6,964 nt of DNA from a bacterium. GTDB lineage: Bacteria; Desulfobacterota; JAPLJL01. The notes below the pieces were generated by a model, which was not told where the DNA came from, did not search any database, and saw nothing but the letters and a program-made list of their open reading frames with translations. Positions 5,424 through 6,964 of this stretch are shown here, piece after piece (the stretch's first letter is position 1; every line of letters begins with the position of its first letter). A program made the position numbers and the translations under genes. Where the stretch lies: contig JAQTNV010000095.1 of NCBI GenBank assembly GCA_028713675.1, forward strand, positions 1 through 6,964, given 5' to 3'.

Positions 5424-6553
5424 TTGCCCATGCTTTCCAGAAATGCCTGGACCCGGGTCTGGACCTGGCCCGAAGCGGGAACCTGGTATTCCCGGTCCAG
5501 AACCAGAATGGGAATCCCGGCCTTTTTCATCCGCCAGAGAATATTATGGGATTCCCCGGCCCAGATATCGCAGAATTTCATGCGCTGGAAGATGATCCCG
5601 TCCGCCCTGAAGTCTTTCACCAGACTGGTCAGGAAGGCGGTTCGGTCATCCAGGGCACCTACCATGCGCGCGCAGGGGACATGAAAGAGATAACGGCGGA
5701 GAATACTCTTCCAGGGATCACCGTTTTCTGGAACCAGGTCCCAGAAGGAGCGGACAGCGAAGCAGGCATCATCCGCCACCACCAGACCGCCCTGTTCCTC
5801 GATATTCCGGATGAATTGCGGCTCGTCCAGTTCCCCGCCGGCCACCACCAGCCGGGCGCGGGCGGGCTTGCCGCCGCCGGATTTTTTCAGTCCGGCCAGA
5901 AAATCCTCCAGGAGGGGGATCAGATCAGGTTCCGGGATGAGCTGGGAAGCCACCGCGGCCGTCAGGGCCTCGGTTCCCGAAAGAGGGGGGGAATCCGATT
6001 TCCGGAGGTCCAGCACTTCCTTGAGCAGGATCCGGGCCCGGTTATGAAGGGTAATGGCGGATTTCAACCCTTCCGGGGTGACCTTTTTCCCGAAATGATC
6101 CTCCACCGCTTTTTTCAGACCTTCCATTTCCTCTTCGAACCAGAAGAGTACACGGTCGTCCTGGACTCTCGGAACCGAGATAAAATAGGAAAAACCGGGC
6201 TTAACCTTGTGTTTCCAGAGATCGAAACCCCGGCGGATGTGATCGCAGGAGTTCATCGAAACCACGCCGTCCAGGAAATTAAGTTCCCCGGAGAGAGCCA
6301 GGGCCAGGCTATGGCGGACAAAGGTGCAGAGCCGGGCGGAGAGATAGGCGTCCGCCACGGAGGAATCCTTGCTGCCGGCGCCGCGGATCCGGTAGGGCAG
6401 AACGCCGATGGAGGTAAAAAGCTCCTCCGGAATGTAGGAGCAGTAATATCCCACCACCTTTTTCCCCGATTTCTTCCATTCGGAAACATACCGGTTCATC
6501 GGGCCGGAGATAACCTGGCCGAAAATCTCCAGGATTTCCTGTTTGCTTTTCAT
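5420..6553 (-). CDS. 2-hydroxyacyl-CoA dehydratase / benzoyl-CoA reductase-like subunit (BcrC/HgdB type, HGD-D family)
   Basis: The 377-residue product is the second HGD-D family subunit and would pair with the one at 2528-3838. Typical blocks are VVGYYCSYIPEELFTSIGVLP (33-53), ADAYLSARLC (67-76), LDGVVSMNSCDHIRRG (94-109), QTRVQAF (365-371) and IPILVLDREYQ (347-357). ADGIIFQRMKFCDIWAGE (317-334) gives the late cysteine. Cys38, Cys76 or Cys103, and Cys328 are the likely ligands of this subunit's [4Fe-4S] cluster. The length fits BcrC (about 385), HgdB and HadC (about 375) and also the single-subunit YjiM/double-cubane relatives. ATG at 6553 has GAGGG 5 bases upstream. The stop overlaps the GTG of the activator gene by 4 bases (GTGA), which suggests coupled translation. 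Reaction and substrate are not determined. Confidence 0.85.
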   Translation of the reverse strand: MKSKQEILEIFGQVISGPMNRYVSEWKKSGKKVVGYYCSYIPEELFTSIGVLPYRIRGAGSKDSSVADAYLSARLCTFVRHSLALALSGELNFLDGVVSMNSCDHIRRGFDLWKHKVKPGFSYFISVPRVQDDRVLFWFEEEMEGLKKAVEDHFGKKVTPEGLKSAITLHNRARILLKEVLDLRKSDSPPLSGTEALTAAVASQLIPEPDLIPLLEDFLAGLKKSGGGKPARARLVVAGGELDEPQFIRNIEEQGGLVVADDACFAVRSFWDLVPENGDPWKSILRRYLFHVPCARMVGALDDRTAFLTSLVKDFRADGIIFQRMKFCDIWAGESHNILWRMKKAGIPILVLDREYQVPASGQVQTRVQAFLESMGK

Positions 6554-6655
6554 GAGCGCCCTCGTTTATTCAACAACCAATTACCAAATTCCAATTACCA
6601 AACAAATATATAAAAACATATCAAACCAATAATTGAAAAATGAAAAACCGGTAAT
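6554..6655 (-). other. AT-rich gap before the BcrC-like gene
   Basis: These 102 bases separate the CooC-like gene from the BcrC-like gene. They are much richer in A and T than the flanking genes and contain a heptamer array. No terminator for the CooC-like gene and no convincing promoter was found. Scattered boxes such as TTGATA and TATATAT on the - strand are badly spaced. Read-through from the CooC-like gene is therefore possible. Confidence 0.4.
6574..6601 (+). repeat. Heptamer array (TTACCAA-like) upstream of the BcrC-like gene
   Basis: Four consecutive 7-base units read on the + strand: CAACCAA, TTACCAA, ATTCCAA, TTACCAA. A further AAACCAA at 6623-6629 lies exactly three units further on. 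All share CCAA at the unit end. Relative to transcription, the orientation is opposite to that of the array at 5384-5418. It is non-coding and starts 20 bases upstream of the start codon at 6553. Confidence 0.75.
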
Positions 6656-6964
6656 TCATTGGCTGATTTTCTCGGCGATTTTTTGAGCTGCCATTAGCAT
6701 ACCCGAATTTTCCGGAAGGTCAAAAATGGTTTTTCCCTGTAAATCATTTCCCCGCAGGACCGGGTCTTCGGGGATGATCCCCCAGAGTTCGATCCCCCTG
6801 GATTCCAGGGAGGTTTGGACCTGGCGCGCGTCCCCGGCGGACCGGTTGGCCACCACGCCCAGGCGGCAATCAATCCAGAGACGTTTTATGGTTTCCCGGA
6901 TCTGTTCCGCCACCGCGATGCTGCGCAGGGAGAGATCGACCAGGACAATCAGGTGGCTGACGCT
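6656..6964 (-). CDS. CooC/MinD-type P-loop ATPase, C-terminal part only
   Basis: Partial gene: 102 codons and the TGA stop are in the window and the start lies beyond the right edge. The visible part reads SVSHLIVLVDLSLRSIAVAE, then RLGVVANRSAG, GIELWGIIPEDPVLRGNDLQ, GKTIFDLPENSG and a final helix MLMAAQKIAEKISQ. This is the C-terminal half of a CooC-like ATPase. D-x-S-L-R-S after the strand, VxNR as the base-recognition strand, and G-x-IP-x-D-x-x-x-R-x-x-D-x-x-G are typical. CooC proteins use ATP to assist nickel insertion into CO dehydrogenase. Relatives of unknown role exist beside other metal enzymes. The Walker A motif lies outside the window. The gene points the same way as the dehydratase operon 102 bases ahead, but membership is unproven. 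A ParA/MinD relative with another task is possible. Confidence 0.72.
   Translation of the reverse strand, partial: SVSHLIVLVDLSLRSIAVAEQIRETIKRLWIDCRLGVVANRSAGDARQVQTSLESRGIELWGIIPEDPVLRGNDLQGKTIFDLPENSGMLMAAQKIAEKISQ

Noticed and set aside
4518-5684. Long + strand open frame of 388 codons opposite the activator gene
   Set aside because: It runs antisense across the activator and into the BcrC-like gene, crossing their junction and the heptamer arrays, and has no domain signature.
5381-6613. Long + strand open frame of 410 codons opposite the BcrC-like gene
   Set aside because: It is antisense to conserved HGD-D motifs, and its ends lie in the heptamer arrays on both sides.
3854-6629. The short arrays as a CRISPR
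   Set aside because: Units are only 7-8 bases and directly adjacent, with no 28-37 base repeats, no unique spacers and no cas genes.

Overview
The window looks like a chromosomal segment of an anaerobic bacterium of the former Deltaproteobacteria (Desulfobacterota) type. This is inferred from protein family content: a CdaA-type diadenylate cyclase, an oxygen-sensitive 2-hydroxyacyl-CoA dehydratase/benzoyl-CoA reductase-like enzyme with its ATP-driven activator, a CooC-type ATPase and a TRAP-type binding protein. Short heptamer/octamer arrays at gene junctions fit the same guess. No rRNA, tRNA, CRISPR array, insertion sequence or phage gene was seen.

Left part (1-1213, + strand). The window opens in the last 43 codons of a diadenylate cyclase (CdaA family). 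About 600 bases without a convincing gene follow. They hold a strong intrinsic terminator (335-363), a good sigma70-like promoter (471-498) and a long leader with a 14-codon ORF and a weak hairpin plus T-run. The leader ends at a small exported, probably lipid-anchored protein (734-1147) with a carboxypeptidase-regulatory-like beta domain and an Ala/Pro tail. A second strong terminator (1187-1213) closes this gene.

Right part (1290-6964, - strand). Six genes run in the same direction, read from right to left: a CooC/MinD-type ATPase (cut by the window edge); a BcrC/HgdB-like subunit (377 aa); an HgdC/BcrA/BcrD-type ASKHA activator with both cluster cysteines; an SCP2 (sterol carrier) domain protein; a BcrB/HgdA-like subunit (436 aa); and an exported DctP-family solute-binding protein (407 aa). 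Gaps are -4, 32, 50 and 14 bp after the first junction, which is 102 bp, so the last five genes very probably form one operon.

How the genes may work together (inference). The two dehydratase/reductase subunits would form an Fe-S heterodimer that receives low-potential electrons from the ATP-hydrolysing activator. The SCP2 protein could carry or present a hydrophobic acyl-CoA. The CooC-like ATPase could help metal-centre maturation. The secreted binding protein could capture a substrate outside the membrane. Only one activator is present and no benzoyl-CoA pathway gene is visible, so the substrate is unknown. The combination, the unusual gene order and the repeat-derived N-terminus of the activator are the points most worth a second look.
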